A model generated the notes under the pieces. The model did no database searches and was not told the DNA's origin. It saw nothing but the letters and a program-made list of their open reading frames with translations. Source: an uncultured Bacteroidota bacterium (GTDB lineage Bacteria > Bacteroidota > Bacteroidia > AKYH767-A > 2013-40CM-41-45). From it: a DNA stretch of 64,000 bases. Position 1 is the first letter of the stretch. Each line of letters opens with the position of its first letter. A program made the translations under genes and the position numbers. The stretch is taken from the NCBI GenBank assembly GCA_937871435.1, contig CALMQM010000103.1, forward strand, positions 124,813 to 188,812, in the 5' to 3' direction. Below are positions 46,611-55,618 of this stretch, piece after piece.

Positions 46611-46637
46611 GGATTGCTTTAATCAAAATAAAACACA

Positions 46638-47138
46638 TTAATTCATTACAGGCATTCCGTATTGTGTCCATTCTTCCTGCGTAGGACCATAAATGCCAAC
46701 CACAGGTAGATCCAGCATTCGCATAAGTACAAGCATTTCAGCTCTGTGATGCGCCTGGTGAGTAATCAATATCTGCAAAGTTGTGCCGCGTTTCCACATT
46801 TGTCCGTACATATCATCTTCTTTTTTAAGATCCGCATCGGTCCAGTTTTGTTTTATTTGCTCTGCAAGCATGGCAGCCCCTTTTTCATAGGTTTCAACAA
46901 TCTGTTTTACAGATTCCCCGCGGTAATCCTGATGATCAGGAATATCGACTTTCAATCCTGTACGTGCAGGCATTTCCTGCAATGTGTGAACAATATGCCA
47001 GGCAAGAAAACCAAGAGTACGGACTTTCGGATGGAGTTTTTTATCCAATGATTCGTCAGTGAGTTTTTTGAAGAGCTTCACTGTACTTGCAGACTCATGT
47101 CCCCAGTCTGTCAGAAAATCTGAAATGTGATGATACAT
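46638..47138 (-). CDS. DinB-superfamily protein
   Basis: A 166-residue four-helix bundle protein of the DinB/DUF664-like group. Metal-ligand histidines are at FLAWHIVHTLQ (near residue 48) and THQAHHRAEMLVLMRML (near 127-131). A conserved tail GIYGPTQEEW follows. Its substrate is unknown. It is convergent with queA and lies downstream of the efflux operon on the same strand. It is a distinct subfamily from the protein at 43267. Confidence 0.82.
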   Translation of the reverse strand: MYHHISDFLTDWGHESASTVKLFKKLTDESLDKKLHPKVRTLGFLAWHIVHTLQEMPARTGLKVDIPDHQDYRGESVKQIVETYEKGAAMLAEQIKQNWTDADLKKEDDMYGQMWKRGTTLQILITHQAHHRAEMLVLMRMLDLPVVGIYGPTQEEWTQYGMPVMN

Positions 47139-47206
47139 AGTGTTTGAATTTATTCAGCAAAATACTGAAATATTGCCAAATTTTTTCACCAGTCCTGAAA
47201 GAAATT

Positions 47207-48754
47207 TTAGTGTGAATCTGTTACAACCGGTGCTCCTCGTTTCATTTTCTGCAAATACAACAAAGGAATACACACCAGGAAGAAAATTCCTACAAACCAA
47301 AAAGCATCAACATAACTTAACAAATATGTTTGTTTAATTACAGCGCCTTCCATCGCTTTCATCGCGAAGGTCTGTGCCTGTTCAGTTGAAAACCCTTTTG
47401 AAGCAAATCCCTGCGAAAGAGAATTAAAGCGTTCAGTAAAAGCAGGATTGTAAGGATTGATATGTTCCACCAAATTCACCCGATGATACCCTTGTCGTAG
47501 ATGAATAAGAGTTGTGATGAGCGCAATTCCAAAAGAGCCTCCCAATTGACGCATCATGTTGTTGAGTCCGGTTCCTTGTCCGATATCTTTAGGAGGCAAA
47601 CTTCCCAATGCTAATGTGGTGAGCGGAACAAATAATAAACTCAGACCAATTCCACGAAGAATCAGAGGCAGATAAAAATCCGATTCACCTGAATTCAGGT
47701 TGGAATGAGACATGAGTGTAGTAAAACCAAAGAAGAACAAAAATCCTATGGTTGCCATGATTTGCGGCGGAAATTTCTTTTGCAACAATCGCCCAACCAT
47801 TGGCATCATAAATATTGTTGTCAGTCCACCCGGAATGAGCAGCATTCCGGTTTGTTGCGCGGTAAATCCGATCAGGTTCTGACAGAATACAGGGAATACA
47901 AACACTGAAGCGAACAATCCGAATCCCAGAATGAATGTTGTAAACATTCCGATGGATAAAGAACGATTCTTCAGAATGCGCAAGTCGACAATAGGATGTT
48001 CGGCCGTAAGTTCGCGCCAGATGAAGGCGATAATTCCAGCGATGGAAAGTATGCTCAGCCAGATAATGTACGGAGTCTCAAACCAATCCTCGCCTTCACC
48101 TCTCTCCAATACTACCTGCAAACTTCCTACTCCAACCGTCAGGAAAATAATTCCAAACCAGTCAACAGCTCCTACCTTCTGCCGGTGTGCAGACTCCCTG
48201 ATGTATGAAAGTGTCAGTAATACAGCTATTATTCCCAAAGGAATATTCACATAAAATATCCAGGGCCAGGACCAATGATCGGTGATGAATCCACCCAAAG
48301 TTGGTCCGAGAGTGGGTCCGACTACCACTCCTAAACCAAACAAAGCTGTGGCCATTCCGAGTTGCTCCTTCGGCCAGGTCTCGACAAGAATTGCCTGTGA
48401 TGTTCCCAACAAAGCTCCTCCTCCAATTCCTTGAATAAATCGGAAGATGATGAGCTCCCAGATATTATCGGCATTGCCGCAAAAGAATGATGCGACTGTA
48501 AAAAGTACAATTGAAAATGCGAAATAATTTCTGCGACCGAATTTTGCTCCAAGCCAACCTGAAATTGGAAGAATGATCACATTCGCTACCGCATAAGCAG
48601 TGACGAGCCAACCTACATCTTCCAATGTCGCTCCCAGATTGCCCATAATCTGAGGAAGGGAAACATTCACAACGGTAGTATCAATCAGTTCCAGCAAAGA
48701 AGCCAGAATGACCGTGAGTGTGATGATCCATTTACGCGCTCCTGTTTCAGACAT
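47207..48754 (-). CDS. DHA2-type MFS drug transporter (EmrB/QacA-like)
   Basis: A 515-residue, 14-helix inner-membrane proton antiporter. Helix 1 with LASLLELIDTTVVNVSLPQIMGNLGA is the DHA2 signature (LDxTIVNVALP type), motif A is GAKFGRRNYF, and motif C GLGVVVGPTLGPTLGGFI marks antiporters. With the membrane-fusion and TolC-type proteins encoded upstream on the same transcript it makes a tripartite pump spanning both membranes, exporting hydrophobic drugs or bile-like compounds. It is the last gene of the tetR-led operon. Confidence 0.94.
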   Translation of the reverse strand: MSETGARKWIITLTVILASLLELIDTTVVNVSLPQIMGNLGATLEDVGWLVTAYAVANVIILPISGWLGAKFGRRNYFAFSIVLFTVASFFCGNADNIWELIIFRFIQGIGGGALLGTSQAILVETWPKEQLGMATALFGLGVVVGPTLGPTLGGFITDHWSWPWIFYVNIPLGIIAVLLTLSYIRESAHRQKVGAVDWFGIIFLTVGVGSLQVVLERGEGEDWFETPYIIWLSILSIAGIIAFIWRELTAEHPIVDLRILKNRSLSIGMFTTFILGFGLFASVFVFPVFCQNLIGFTAQQTGMLLIPGGLTTIFMMPMVGRLLQKKFPPQIMATIGFLFFFGFTTLMSHSNLNSGESDFYLPLILRGIGLSLLFVPLTTLALGSLPPKDIGQGTGLNNMMRQLGGSFGIALITTLIHLRQGYHRVNLVEHINPYNPAFTERFNSLSQGFASKGFSTEQAQTFAMKAMEGAVIKQTYLLSYVDAFWFVGIFFLVCIPLLYLQKMKRGAPVVTDSH

Positions 48755-48836
48755 GGGGGTTAAGAAAGTTGAGTGATGAGTTGAAATAAAATTTTTCGTC
48801 TGCGTTGACCGGGTTATTCAAAAACCTTTTGATAAA

Positions 48837-49883
48837 TCAGTTATTGGTAAGTACGGAAACTTTGACACTCATTCCCGGACGAATTTTGCCTGCAGTTTCT
48901 GCATCTGTATTTAAAACAATTTTCACCGGCACACGCTGAACGACTTTCACAAAATTTCCGGTAGCATTATCGGGAGGAAGCAAACTGAATTTCGCTCCTG
49001 TCGCTGACGAGATACTGTAGATTTTCCCTTCCAGTTGGTGATTTGGAAAAGCATCCACCACGACTTCTACCTTCTGATCTTTCTGCATATCCTCCAATTG
49101 TGTTTCTTTAAAATTCGCTATCACGTACAGCGACTGATCCGATACTACGGCAAACATGGGATAGCCAACACTAACAAGTTGTCCTAATTGAATATTTTTC
49201 CTCGAAGCTTTTCCTTTAGCGGGAGAAATCACTGTGGCATAAGACAACTGCAACAAAGCAAAATCAAGATCAGCTCTTTTTTGAGAAACAAAAGAATTCG
49301 CAACTTCCACTTGTTTGTTTGCAGCTTCAACCTGCATCCCTGCTGCGCTGAGTTGTTTTACAGCAACAGACAACTGAGCTTCCGCGCTTTCTTTTTCAGC
49401 TTTAGCCGCGTCAAACTGTTGTTGTGTTACCGCTTTATCTTTTAACAGGTTTTCATAACGTGAAAAATCCTGAGTCGCTTTCCATACTCTGACTTTAGCA
49501 CTCTCGACAGAAAATTTTGCTGTTTCAGCATTTGCCTGTGCTGTGGTAACATTCGCACTTGCAACTGATACGCCTGCAGCTGCATTCTCTACTGCCGCCT
49601 GAGCCTGCTCCACTTTAATGCGAAGATCTCTGTCGTCCAGTTTTACCAGTGTATCTCCTTTGTTCACCGGCTGATTTTCTTCAAAACGAATTTCGTTTAC
49701 ATATCCTGCTACACGAGCAAGAACAGGACTGATGTCACCATCGATCTGGGCGTCGTCCGTATCTTCATGATGCAATGCGTACACGTATTTTGTGACTCCA
49801 AAATACACGGCGACTAATACAACCAGTCCGAGTATGATCGGGAGCATTTTATTTTTCTTAGAATTTTTTTCAGGAGTTTCCAT
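48837..49883 (-). CDS. HlyD/EmrA-type membrane fusion protein
   Basis: A 348-residue periplasmic adaptor anchored by one N-terminal helix (MLPIILGLVVLVAVYFGVTKYVY). The biotinyl-lipoyl-like halves are split: DDAQIDGDISPVLARVAGYVNEIRFEENQPVNKGDTLVKLDDRDL before, and VISPAKGKASRKNIQLGQLVSVGYPMF after, an alanine-rich coiled coil (residues about 75-200). It joins the DHA2 transporter to the TolC-type channel. It is 82 bases upstream of the transporter gene and 40 bases downstream of the TolC-type gene. Confidence 0.93.
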   Translation of the reverse strand: METPEKNSKKNKMLPIILGLVVLVAVYFGVTKYVYALHHEDTDDAQIDGDISPVLARVAGYVNEIRFEENQPVNKGDTLVKLDDRDLRIKVEQAQAAVENAAAGVSVASANVTTAQANAETAKFSVESAKVRVWKATQDFSRYENLLKDKAVTQQQFDAAKAEKESAEAQLSVAVKQLSAAGMQVEAANKQVEVANSFVSQKRADLDFALLQLSYATVISPAKGKASRKNIQLGQLVSVGYPMFAVVSDQSLYVIANFKETQLEDMQKDQKVEVVVDAFPNHQLEGKIYSISSATGAKFSLLPPDNATGNFVKVVQRVPVKIVLNTDAETAGKIRPGMSVKVSVLTNN

Positions 49884-49923
49884 ATGCTGAGGGTTTATTT
49901 ACGATTGATGAATAGTTTATTGA

Positions 49924-51252
49924 TTATTGAATTGTACCGATCGCTTTTTGCAGACGGTAATAGGCTAACTGAACATCCGCCTTCGCAAGAGCCAGATTTA
50001 TTTTGGATTGAAGAAGAGTAGTGTTTGCATCGAGCAGATCACTCAGTGTAACCAGGTTATTTCTGTAACGCGAATCCATGAGACGATTGTTTTCATCCGC
50101 CTGTTCAACAGCTTTCCGCATTACATCTACTTTCGATTTGGATTGAACATACAGGAGATAATTCTGATTGACTTCCATCTTCACAGCGTCGCTAAGTGCA
50201 TTTTTTGATTCATCTGTCTGGCGATACAAACCATTGGCTTCAGAAACGACGTGTTTGTTACTGTATAAACTTACCAGGTCCCAGGTAAAATTCAGTCCAA
50301 CATCCCAGCTTGTACGAAATTCATCCTGTGGGGGAATCACACGGGAATTGGGTCTTGCGTCATAATAATTTCCGGCAACAGCAAGCTGCGGGAGGTAACT
50401 GTTCTTTGCAACTTTCAATGCATTGCTGGCTGCTTTGGAACGCATATCCATCGCCATCAAATCACCTCTTTTCTCCATGGCTTTTCCGAAACATTCATTC
50501 AATGTAAGAGCAGGGACTAATTTTTCGACTTCGGTTGTGTCGACTTCCACATGTGTATCTGAATTTATGCCCAGCATCAGGTTAAAATTGTATTCCGCGA
50601 TTGCCTGATTGTTTTCAATATCCATTTTGGTCAGTTCGATATTGGATTGCTGCAATTGCCAGCGTAATACATCATTGTGTGTCGCGATCCCTTCTTTTTC
50701 CCAGACAGAAGTTTCACGAACATGTTCTTTCACCTGATTAAGATTATCATTGATGAGTTGTCCGGATACTTTCAATTTGTACAGATTAAAATATGCAGAG
50801 ACAATTCCGAATACTACTTCGTCTTTGTCTTTTTCACTGTCATACTCTGCGGCTTTTTGCAGCAGTCGTTGTGATTCCATCGCGTACTTCAATCTGAATC
50901 CGGAGAAAACCGTTTCACTTACCGAAAGTTTTGCGAGGTAGTTATTGGTGTAGACCGGAAAAAGTGTAACGGCTTCGCTCGTACCGGGAAATTTGATCTT
51001 TGGTTGTTCGATGTCGCTCAGGCGTGTGTATCCGGCAGAAAGTTTTACGGATGGCAAAGCGCCATCGATTGCTTCCGAATATTTGGCTTTCGCGATTTGC
51101 ACACGTGCATCTGAAGCTTTCATTGATTTGCTTGCTTCAGTGCCTTTGGCAATCGCATCCTGAAGACTAAGCGGAAGTGTGGTCTGAGCTCCGGCATGGT
51201 AAGCTGTCAGTAAAAATAAGTACACAAAAATCAGTGAACGATTTTTTATCAT
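49924..51252 (-). CDS. TolC family outer-membrane channel
   Basis: A 442-residue outer-membrane efflux protein. Residues 1-22 are a signal peptide (IKNRSLIFVYLFLLTAYHAGAQ), and the body has two tandem TolC-like halves with heptad helices (SLQDAIAKGTEASKSMKASDARVQIAKAKYSEA; VSEANGLYRQTDESKNALSDAVKMEVNQNYLLYVQSKSKVDVMRKAVEQADENNRLMDSRYRNNLVTLSDLLDA are features of the two halves). It forms the trimeric tunnel of the pump and lies second in the operon, 20 bases after tetR. Confidence 0.93.
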   Translation of the reverse strand: MIKNRSLIFVYLFLLTAYHAGAQTTLPLSLQDAIAKGTEASKSMKASDARVQIAKAKYSEAIDGALPSVKLSAGYTRLSDIEQPKIKFPGTSEAVTLFPVYTNNYLAKLSVSETVFSGFRLKYAMESQRLLQKAAEYDSEKDKDEVVFGIVSAYFNLYKLKVSGQLINDNLNQVKEHVRETSVWEKEGIATHNDVLRWQLQQSNIELTKMDIENNQAIAEYNFNLMLGINSDTHVEVDTTEVEKLVPALTLNECFGKAMEKRGDLMAMDMRSKAASNALKVAKNSYLPQLAVAGNYYDARPNSRVIPPQDEFRTSWDVGLNFTWDLVSLYSNKHVVSEANGLYRQTDESKNALSDAVKMEVNQNYLLYVQSKSKVDVMRKAVEQADENNRLMDSRYRNNLVTLSDLLDANTTLLQSKINLALAKADVQLAYYRLQKAIGTIQ

Positions 51253-51272
51253 AGGGGTTGGTATAGATCTGT

Positions 51273-51884
51273 TTATTTACCAGTAAGGTGAGTACGCATC
51301 AAATTGGTTAAAAATATTTTCGCCCGCACTTTGTATTGTTCATCGTGAATGGACTCTGTGTTTGGATTCACACCTACGATTCGCGAGGTGAGCAGGCACG
51401 AAACTGCGATCTGAGAAATAGTTCCGATGAGCATGGCGATGGTAAATTCAATATCCACTTTGCGAAACACCTTTTTCTGTTCGCCATCCTGGATCATTTT
51501 TTTTACTTCTCCGGCATTTTTCAACAAAATGTTCAGAATATTTTCATTGCTGACTGTACTCTTAGTACTCATCATCTGGCGATGGAGAATTCTGTGAAAG
51601 CGGTGATGAGAAAAAATTCTGTCGACGTACGCATCAATCATCTGTTCCATTCTCAACAGCGGGTCTTCTACTTCTTTGTTCAACGTCTGAAATTTCTCCC
51701 GTAAAAATCCCGCGCGGTATTCCACCAAAGCTTCAAACAATTTTTCCTTTGAGCCGAAGTAATAAGAAATCATCGCCACGTTGATTCCTGCTTTGGAAGC
51801 CAGCGAACGAACCGATGTTGCCTCAAATCCATTTTCGGCGATCAGCTCTTCTGCCACTTCCAATATTTGCTCTCTTTTGGTCAT
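51273..51884 (-). CDS. TetR/AcrR family repressor of the efflux operon
   Basis: A 203-residue regulator. The N-terminal HTH is MTKREQILEVAEELIAENGFEATSVRSLASKAGINVAMISYYFGSKEKLFEALVEY, with recognition helix NVAMISYYFGS; the C-terminal ligand domain is divergent. The start is put at the ATG at 51884 rather than 51914, because palindromic operators at 51908-51950 overlap the upstream start. It heads the tetR-tolC-hlyD-emrB operon and probably represses it, including itself, until an inducer binds. Confidence 0.92.
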   Translation of the reverse strand: MTKREQILEVAEELIAENGFEATSVRSLASKAGINVAMISYYFGSKEKLFEALVEYRAGFLREKFQTLNKEVEDPLLRMEQMIDAYVDRIFSHHRFHRILHRQMMSTKSTVSNENILNILLKNAGEVKKMIQDGEQKKVFRKVDIEFTIAMLIGTISQIAVSCLLTSRIVGVNPNTESIHDEQYKVRAKIFLTNLMRTHLTGK

Positions 51885-51907
51885 TTTTATTATTCGGGCT
51901 GCAATAC

Positions 51908-51950
51908 TAAACAAACGTTTAATTTAAACAACTGTTTAACACATGTTAAA
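51908..51950. promoter_or_regulatory. TetR-type operator cluster
   Basis: Three overlapping inverted repeats: TAAAC-4-GTTTA (51908-51921), TTAAACA-AC-TGTTTAA (51924-51939) and TTTAACA-CA-TGTTAAA (51935-51950). They lie just upstream of the tetR ATG at 51884 and fit autoregulation. Confidence 0.65.
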
Positions 51951-52144
51951 TATCATATGCAACTGATTTTCAGTGTAATAATTTCGCATCTCAAAAGATC
52001 AGAGTGTATTCAATATATACTTGAATATGAATGCATTCGAAATTGACTGGAAAATTTTGAAGAAGCATCAGTTCGGTTCCTACTCTATATATATAGTACA
52101 AATAAAAAAGCGTTGGAACGCGGATATCAACTCAAAAAAAAGCA

Positions 52145-52152
52145 TAAATTTG
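52145..52152 (+). promoter_or_regulatory. Candidate -7 box of the nuo operon
   Basis: TAAATTTG matches TAnnTTTG and lies 37 bases before the nuoA ATG. No -33 TTG at 19-21 bases was seen. Confidence 0.45.
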
Positions 52153-52188
52153 CCTATTATTTCAATAAAAACGCTGATTTTCAATTAA

Positions 52189-52560
52189 ATGAATACAAAC
52201 AGCCTGCCGTCCGACTTCCTCCCGATTTTACTGCAATTTTTTGTCGCTTTGGGTTTCGTAATTTTTGTGATGCTGGCGACGCATCTCTTGGGTCCGAAAA
52301 GGAAAGCGAAAGCAAAACTTGAAACTTTCGAATGCGGAATTGAATCCAAGGGAAATGCCCGGATTCCTTTTTCGATTAAATATTTTCTTGTCGCCATTTT
52401 GTTCGTGCTCTTTGATGTGGAAGTAATTTTCATGTATCCGTGGGCGGTAAATTTCAAAGAGCTGGGATTAACCGGAATCTGGGAAATGCTTGTGTTCATG
52501 GGACTACTCCTGACAGGATTTTATTACATCATTAAAAAAGGCGCCTTGAAATGGGAGTAA
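52189..52560 (+). CDS. nuoA: NADH-quinone oxidoreductase subunit A
   Basis: A 123-residue, three-helix membrane subunit of complex I. It has the conserved KLETFECGIESKGNARIPFSIKYFLVAILFVLFDVEVIFMYPWAV core, with FDVE and the cytoplasmic cysteine loop that changes with the active/deactive state in mitochondria. It is the first gene of an eleven-gene nuo operon and is 38 bases from nuoB. Confidence 0.97.
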   Translation: MNTNSLPSDFLPILLQFFVALGFVIFVMLATHLLGPKRKAKAKLETFECGIESKGNARIPFSIKYFLVAILFVLFDVEVIFMYPWAVNFKELGLTGIWEMLVFMGLLLTGFYYIIKKGALKWE

Positions 52561-52598
52561 GGGATTTTTCTCCTGCCGCTACAATCTAAAAACAGATT

Positions 52599-53156
52599 AT
52601 GTCAGACATTGAAACATCGAATATTAAAATAGTTAAGTCGCCTGACGGCTACGAAGGCCCGGGATTTTTTGCGACTTCGCTCGATAAAGTAGTTGGGCTT
52701 GCCCGAAAAAATTCGTTGTGGCCACTGCCTTTTGCTACTTCTTGTTGTGGAATAGAATTCATGGCTACGATGGCATCCACTTATGATCTTGGAAGATTTG
52801 GAGCGGAACGATTGAGTTTCTCTCCGCGTCAGGCTGACATGTTGATGGTGATGGGAACAATTGCAAAGAAGATGGCTCCTGTCCTTCACCATGTGTATGA
52901 ACAAATGGCGGAACCACGTTGGGTATTGTCTGTTGGTGCCTGTGCGTCCAGTGGCGGAATCTTCGATACTTATTCTGTTTTGCAGGGCATTGATCAGATT
53001 ATACCGGTGGATGTATATGTACCGGGATGTCCTCCGCGTCCGGAGCAAATCATAGATGGAATTCTGAATATACAAAAACTGGTAGGAAGTGAATCTTTGC
53101 GTCGTCGCAATTCTCCAGAATACAAAGCTTTACTTGCCTCTTACGGCATTGAATAA
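52599..53156 (+). CDS. nuoB: NADH-quinone oxidoreductase subunit B
   Basis: A 185-residue peripheral-arm subunit that holds cluster N2, the last Fe-S centre before quinone. Cysteine ligands: the tandem pair in [20 protein letters not shown] and [12 protein letters not shown]. Conserved [15 protein letters not shown] is present. Length is normal. It is 5 bases from nuoC. Confidence 0.98.
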   Translation: MSDIETSNIKIVKSPDGYEGPGFFATSLDKVVGLARKNSLWPLPFATSCCGIEFMATMASTYDLGRFGAERLSFSPRQADMLMVMGTIAKKMAPVLHHVYEQMAEPRWVLSVGACASSGGIFDTYSVLQGIDQIIPVDVYVPGCPPRPEQIIDGILNIQKLVGSESLRRRNSPEYKALLASYGIE

Positions 53157-53161
53157 TACGT

Positions 53162-53701
53162 ATGGAAAAACCGAATCTTGACGAAGTCATCACTGCGCTA
53201 AAAGGAAAATTCGGCGAGCAGATCCTGCAGGATGAAATGTTGTACGACTACAGAACGATCACAATCAGTAAAGACTCAATAGTGCCGGTTGTTCGTTACC
53301 TGCGCGATCACGAACGATACCAGTTTGGTTACCTCACTACTCTTTGTGGTTTGCATTATCCCGGAACAGCTCAGCCATTTGGCATGATGTATCAGTTGCA
53401 TAGTCTGGTTCACAACCTGCGCATTCGTTTCAAACTGTTTACTACCGAAAATGATTTGCAGATTGATTCGATCACTTCTGTATTTCCTGCAGCGAACTGG
53501 ATGGAACGCGAAGCATTTGATTTCTTCGGTTTCAGATTCAAAGGACACCCGAATTTAAAACGTATTCTGAACGTGGAAGACATGGATTATCATCCCTTAC
53601 GGAAAGAATATCCGATAGAAGACAGAACACGTTTTGACAAAGACGATACGATGTTTGGAAGAAACGCTTCCGATTTCAACAGAAAAAAATTAATTCCCTA
53701 A
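53162..53701 (+). CDS. nuoC: NADH-quinone oxidoreductase subunit C
   Basis: A 179-residue 30-kDa-type subunit of the peripheral arm. It contains the family block SITSVFPAANWMEREAFDFFGFRFKGHPNLKRIL and YHPLRKEYPIE. It is separate from NuoD, not fused as in E. coli. Confidence 0.97.
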   Translation: MEKPNLDEVITALKGKFGEQILQDEMLYDYRTITISKDSIVPVVRYLRDHERYQFGYLTTLCGLHYPGTAQPFGMMYQLHSLVHNLRIRFKLFTTENDLQIDSITSVFPAANWMEREAFDFFGFRFKGHPNLKRILNVEDMDYHPLRKEYPIEDRTRFDKDDTMFGRNASDFNRKKLIP

Positions 53702-53738
53702 TTCCATGTGCCTGTAGTGTGGGCAAAGAATCACTGTT

Positions 53739-54947
53739 ATGGAACTGAATACAGAAGTAAAACCGGGAGAAAAACAATACACCACGCTGAATCTGGGACC
53801 TACGCATCCGGCTACGCATGGAATATTTCAGAATGTGCTGAAGATGGATGGTGAAATAATCATCGATTCGGAACCTACCATCGGTTACATTCACAGAGCT
53901 TTTGAGAAGCTCGCGGAACACAAACCTTTTTACCAGGTTACACCCATCACAGACCGGATGAATTATTGTTCATCTCCGATCAACAACATGGGATGGCATA
54001 TGACAGTGGAGAAACTGATCAATGCTCAGTTGCCCAAACGTGTTGAATACATGCGTGTGATCATCATGGAACTGGCGAGAATTTCCGATCACATCGTATG
54101 CAATACTGTAATCGGTGTGGATACCGGAGCAATGACAGGATTTTTGTACCTGTTTCAGTCGCGTGAAAAAATCTATGAAATCTTCGAATCAATCTGCGGT
54201 GCTCGTCTCACAACCAATATCGGTCGCATCGGTGGATTTGAAAAAGATTTCCCTGAAGAAGCCTGGTATAAGATCCGGGAATTTGTAAAAGAATTTCCTG
54301 TGAAGCTGAAGGAATTTGAAAACCTTCTGAACAGAAACAGAATATTTATGGATCGTACCATAGGTTGCGGACCTATCACCGCTGAAAAAGCGTTGAGCTA
54401 TAGTTTCAGCGGACCCAACCTGCGTGCTGCCGGTGTGGATTACGATGTACGTGCGATGAATCCATATTCTTCTTACGATGAATTCGAATTCATGATTCCT
54501 GTTGGTCAGCACGGAGATACCTACGACCGTTATATGGTGCGCGACGAAGAAATGTGGCAAAGCCTGGGCATCATCAAACAGGCGCTTGAAAAACTGGATA
54601 AGCTGGAAGATAAAACTTCTTTCCATGCCGACATTCCAAGCTTTTATTTGCCTCCAAAAGAAGAAGTGTACAACAACATGGAAGCACTCATTTACCATTT
54701 CAAAATTGTAATGGGAGAAACTGATGTTCCGGTTGGTGAAGTATATCATTGTGTGGAAGGAGGAAATGGTGAACTCGGATTCTACCTCGTGAGTGATGGT
54801 GGCCGTCAGCCTTTCCGACTGCATCTGCGCAGACCTTGTTTCATTTATTACCAGGCATATCCTGAAATGATCAAAGGGGGATTCCTCAGCGATGCCATTC
54901 TCACCATGAGTTCGATGAATGTGATCGCAGGGGAATTGGATGCGTGA
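53739..54947 (+). CDS. nuoD: NADH-quinone oxidoreductase subunit D
   Basis: A 402-residue 49-kDa-type subunit that shapes the quinone site with NuoB. Motifs: LGPTHPATHGIFQNVLKMDGE at the N-terminus, EPTIGYIHRAFEKLAEHKPFYQ, LARISDHIVCNT, RIFMDRTIGCGPI and LRRPCFIYYQAYPEMIKGGFLSD. Length is normal. It is followed by a 122-base gap before nuoE that holds a 19-base palindrome. Confidence 0.98.
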   Translation: MELNTEVKPGEKQYTTLNLGPTHPATHGIFQNVLKMDGEIIIDSEPTIGYIHRAFEKLAEHKPFYQVTPITDRMNYCSSPINNMGWHMTVEKLINAQLPKRVEYMRVIIMELARISDHIVCNTVIGVDTGAMTGFLYLFQSREKIYEIFESICGARLTTNIGRIGGFEKDFPEEAWYKIREFVKEFPVKLKEFENLLNRNRIFMDRTIGCGPITAEKALSYSFSGPNLRAAGVDYDVRAMNPYSSYDEFEFMIPVGQHGDTYDRYMVRDEEMWQSLGIIKQALEKLDKLEDKTSFHADIPSFYLPPKEEVYNNMEALIYHFKIVMGETDVPVGEVYHCVEGGNGELGFYLVSDGGRQPFRLHLRRPCFIYYQAYPEMIKGGFLSDAILTMSSMNVIAGELDA

Positions 54948-55036
54948 TGATACACCTGATGTCAGTGATTCGATATCAGGGGAGAAGTTCTGATAAACAA
55001 GGGGAGATTGAAGGGATGGAATATAAATTTTTAACA

Positions 55037-55055
55037 GAATAACGATTCGTTATTC
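55037..55055. promoter_or_regulatory. Palindrome upstream of nuoE
   Basis: GAATAACGATTCGTTATTC has perfect 9-base arms around one base, 14 bases before the nuoE ATG. A second inverted repeat, GATTCG-5-CGAATC, overlaps it. Such a position fits an operator or an mRNA hairpin at the ribosome site. Confidence 0.4.
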
Positions 55056-55069
55056 GAATCATTTACACT

Positions 55070-55615
55070 ATGGCTCTGACGAAAGAGATTCGTTTCAATG
55101 ATGAAACAATGGCTCTGGTACAGCGCATGATGAAACGTTACCCTGAAGGGAAACACAAATCGGCACTCATACCAATTCTTCACATTGCTCAGGCTGAATT
55201 TGACGGATGGTTGAGTCCTGAAGTCATGGACTATGTCGCTTCAGTAATGAAGATTCAACCGATTGAAGTTTATGAAGTCGCTTCTTTTTATTCCATGTTC
55301 AACCTGAAACCGGTTGGAAAATGTTTAATCGAAGTATGCAGAACCAGTTCATGCTGGTTGTTGGGAGCGGAAGATGTGATTCGTCATCTCGAAAAGAAAT
55401 TGAATATAAAAGTCGGAGAAACCAGTGCTGACGGAATGTTTACGCTGAAAACAGTGGAATGTCTCGGCTCATGCGGAACAGCTCCAATGATGCAGGTAGG
55501 CGCCGACTATTACGAGAATCTGAATTTGGAGAAAGTGGATCAATTGGTGAGCAGATTCAAAGCAGAAGGCAAGCGCAAGTCATACACAGATCAACCGGAA
55601 CCTCGCAGTCTGTAA
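55070..55615 (+). CDS. nuoE: NADH-quinone oxidoreductase subunit E
   Basis: A 181-residue thioredoxin-fold subunit with a [2Fe-2S] cluster (N1a). Ligands: C in VCRTSSCWLLGAEDV and C in ECLGSCGTAPMMQV. It works with NuoF in the NADH-oxidising module. It is 3 bases from nuoF. Confidence 0.97.
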   Translation: MALTKEIRFNDETMALVQRMMKRYPEGKHKSALIPILHIAQAEFDGWLSPEVMDYVASVMKIQPIEVYEVASFYSMFNLKPVGKCLIEVCRTSSCWLLGAEDVIRHLEKKLNIKVGETSADGMFTLKTVECLGSCGTAPMMQVGADYYENLNLEKVDQLVSRFKAEGKRKSYTDQPEPRSL

Positions 55616-55618
55616 ATT

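Larger units (their letters stand above)
51885..52188. other. Divergent spacer between tetR and nuoA
   Basis: Besides the operator cluster and the nuo promoter box, it holds an AT-only imperfect palindrome, TACTCTATATATATAGTA at 52081-52098, of unknown meaning. No gene is seen. Confidence 0.5.

Noticed and set aside
43267..47138. The two DinB-superfamily proteins as part of the DNA damage regulon by name
   Set aside because: This DinB superfamily is a four-helix metal protein group unrelated to DinB polymerase, and no operator-like site was seen before either gene.
52081..52098. AT-only palindrome TACTCTATATATATAGTA as a third S24 operator
   Set aside because: Apart from the TATA core it does not share the TGAC/GTCA outer arms of the two candidate operators; AT-rich palindromes are expected by chance.
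54189..54824. A 211-codon open frame on the minus strand
   Set aside because: Antisense to nuoD, which is unambiguous; the translation has no recognisable motif.
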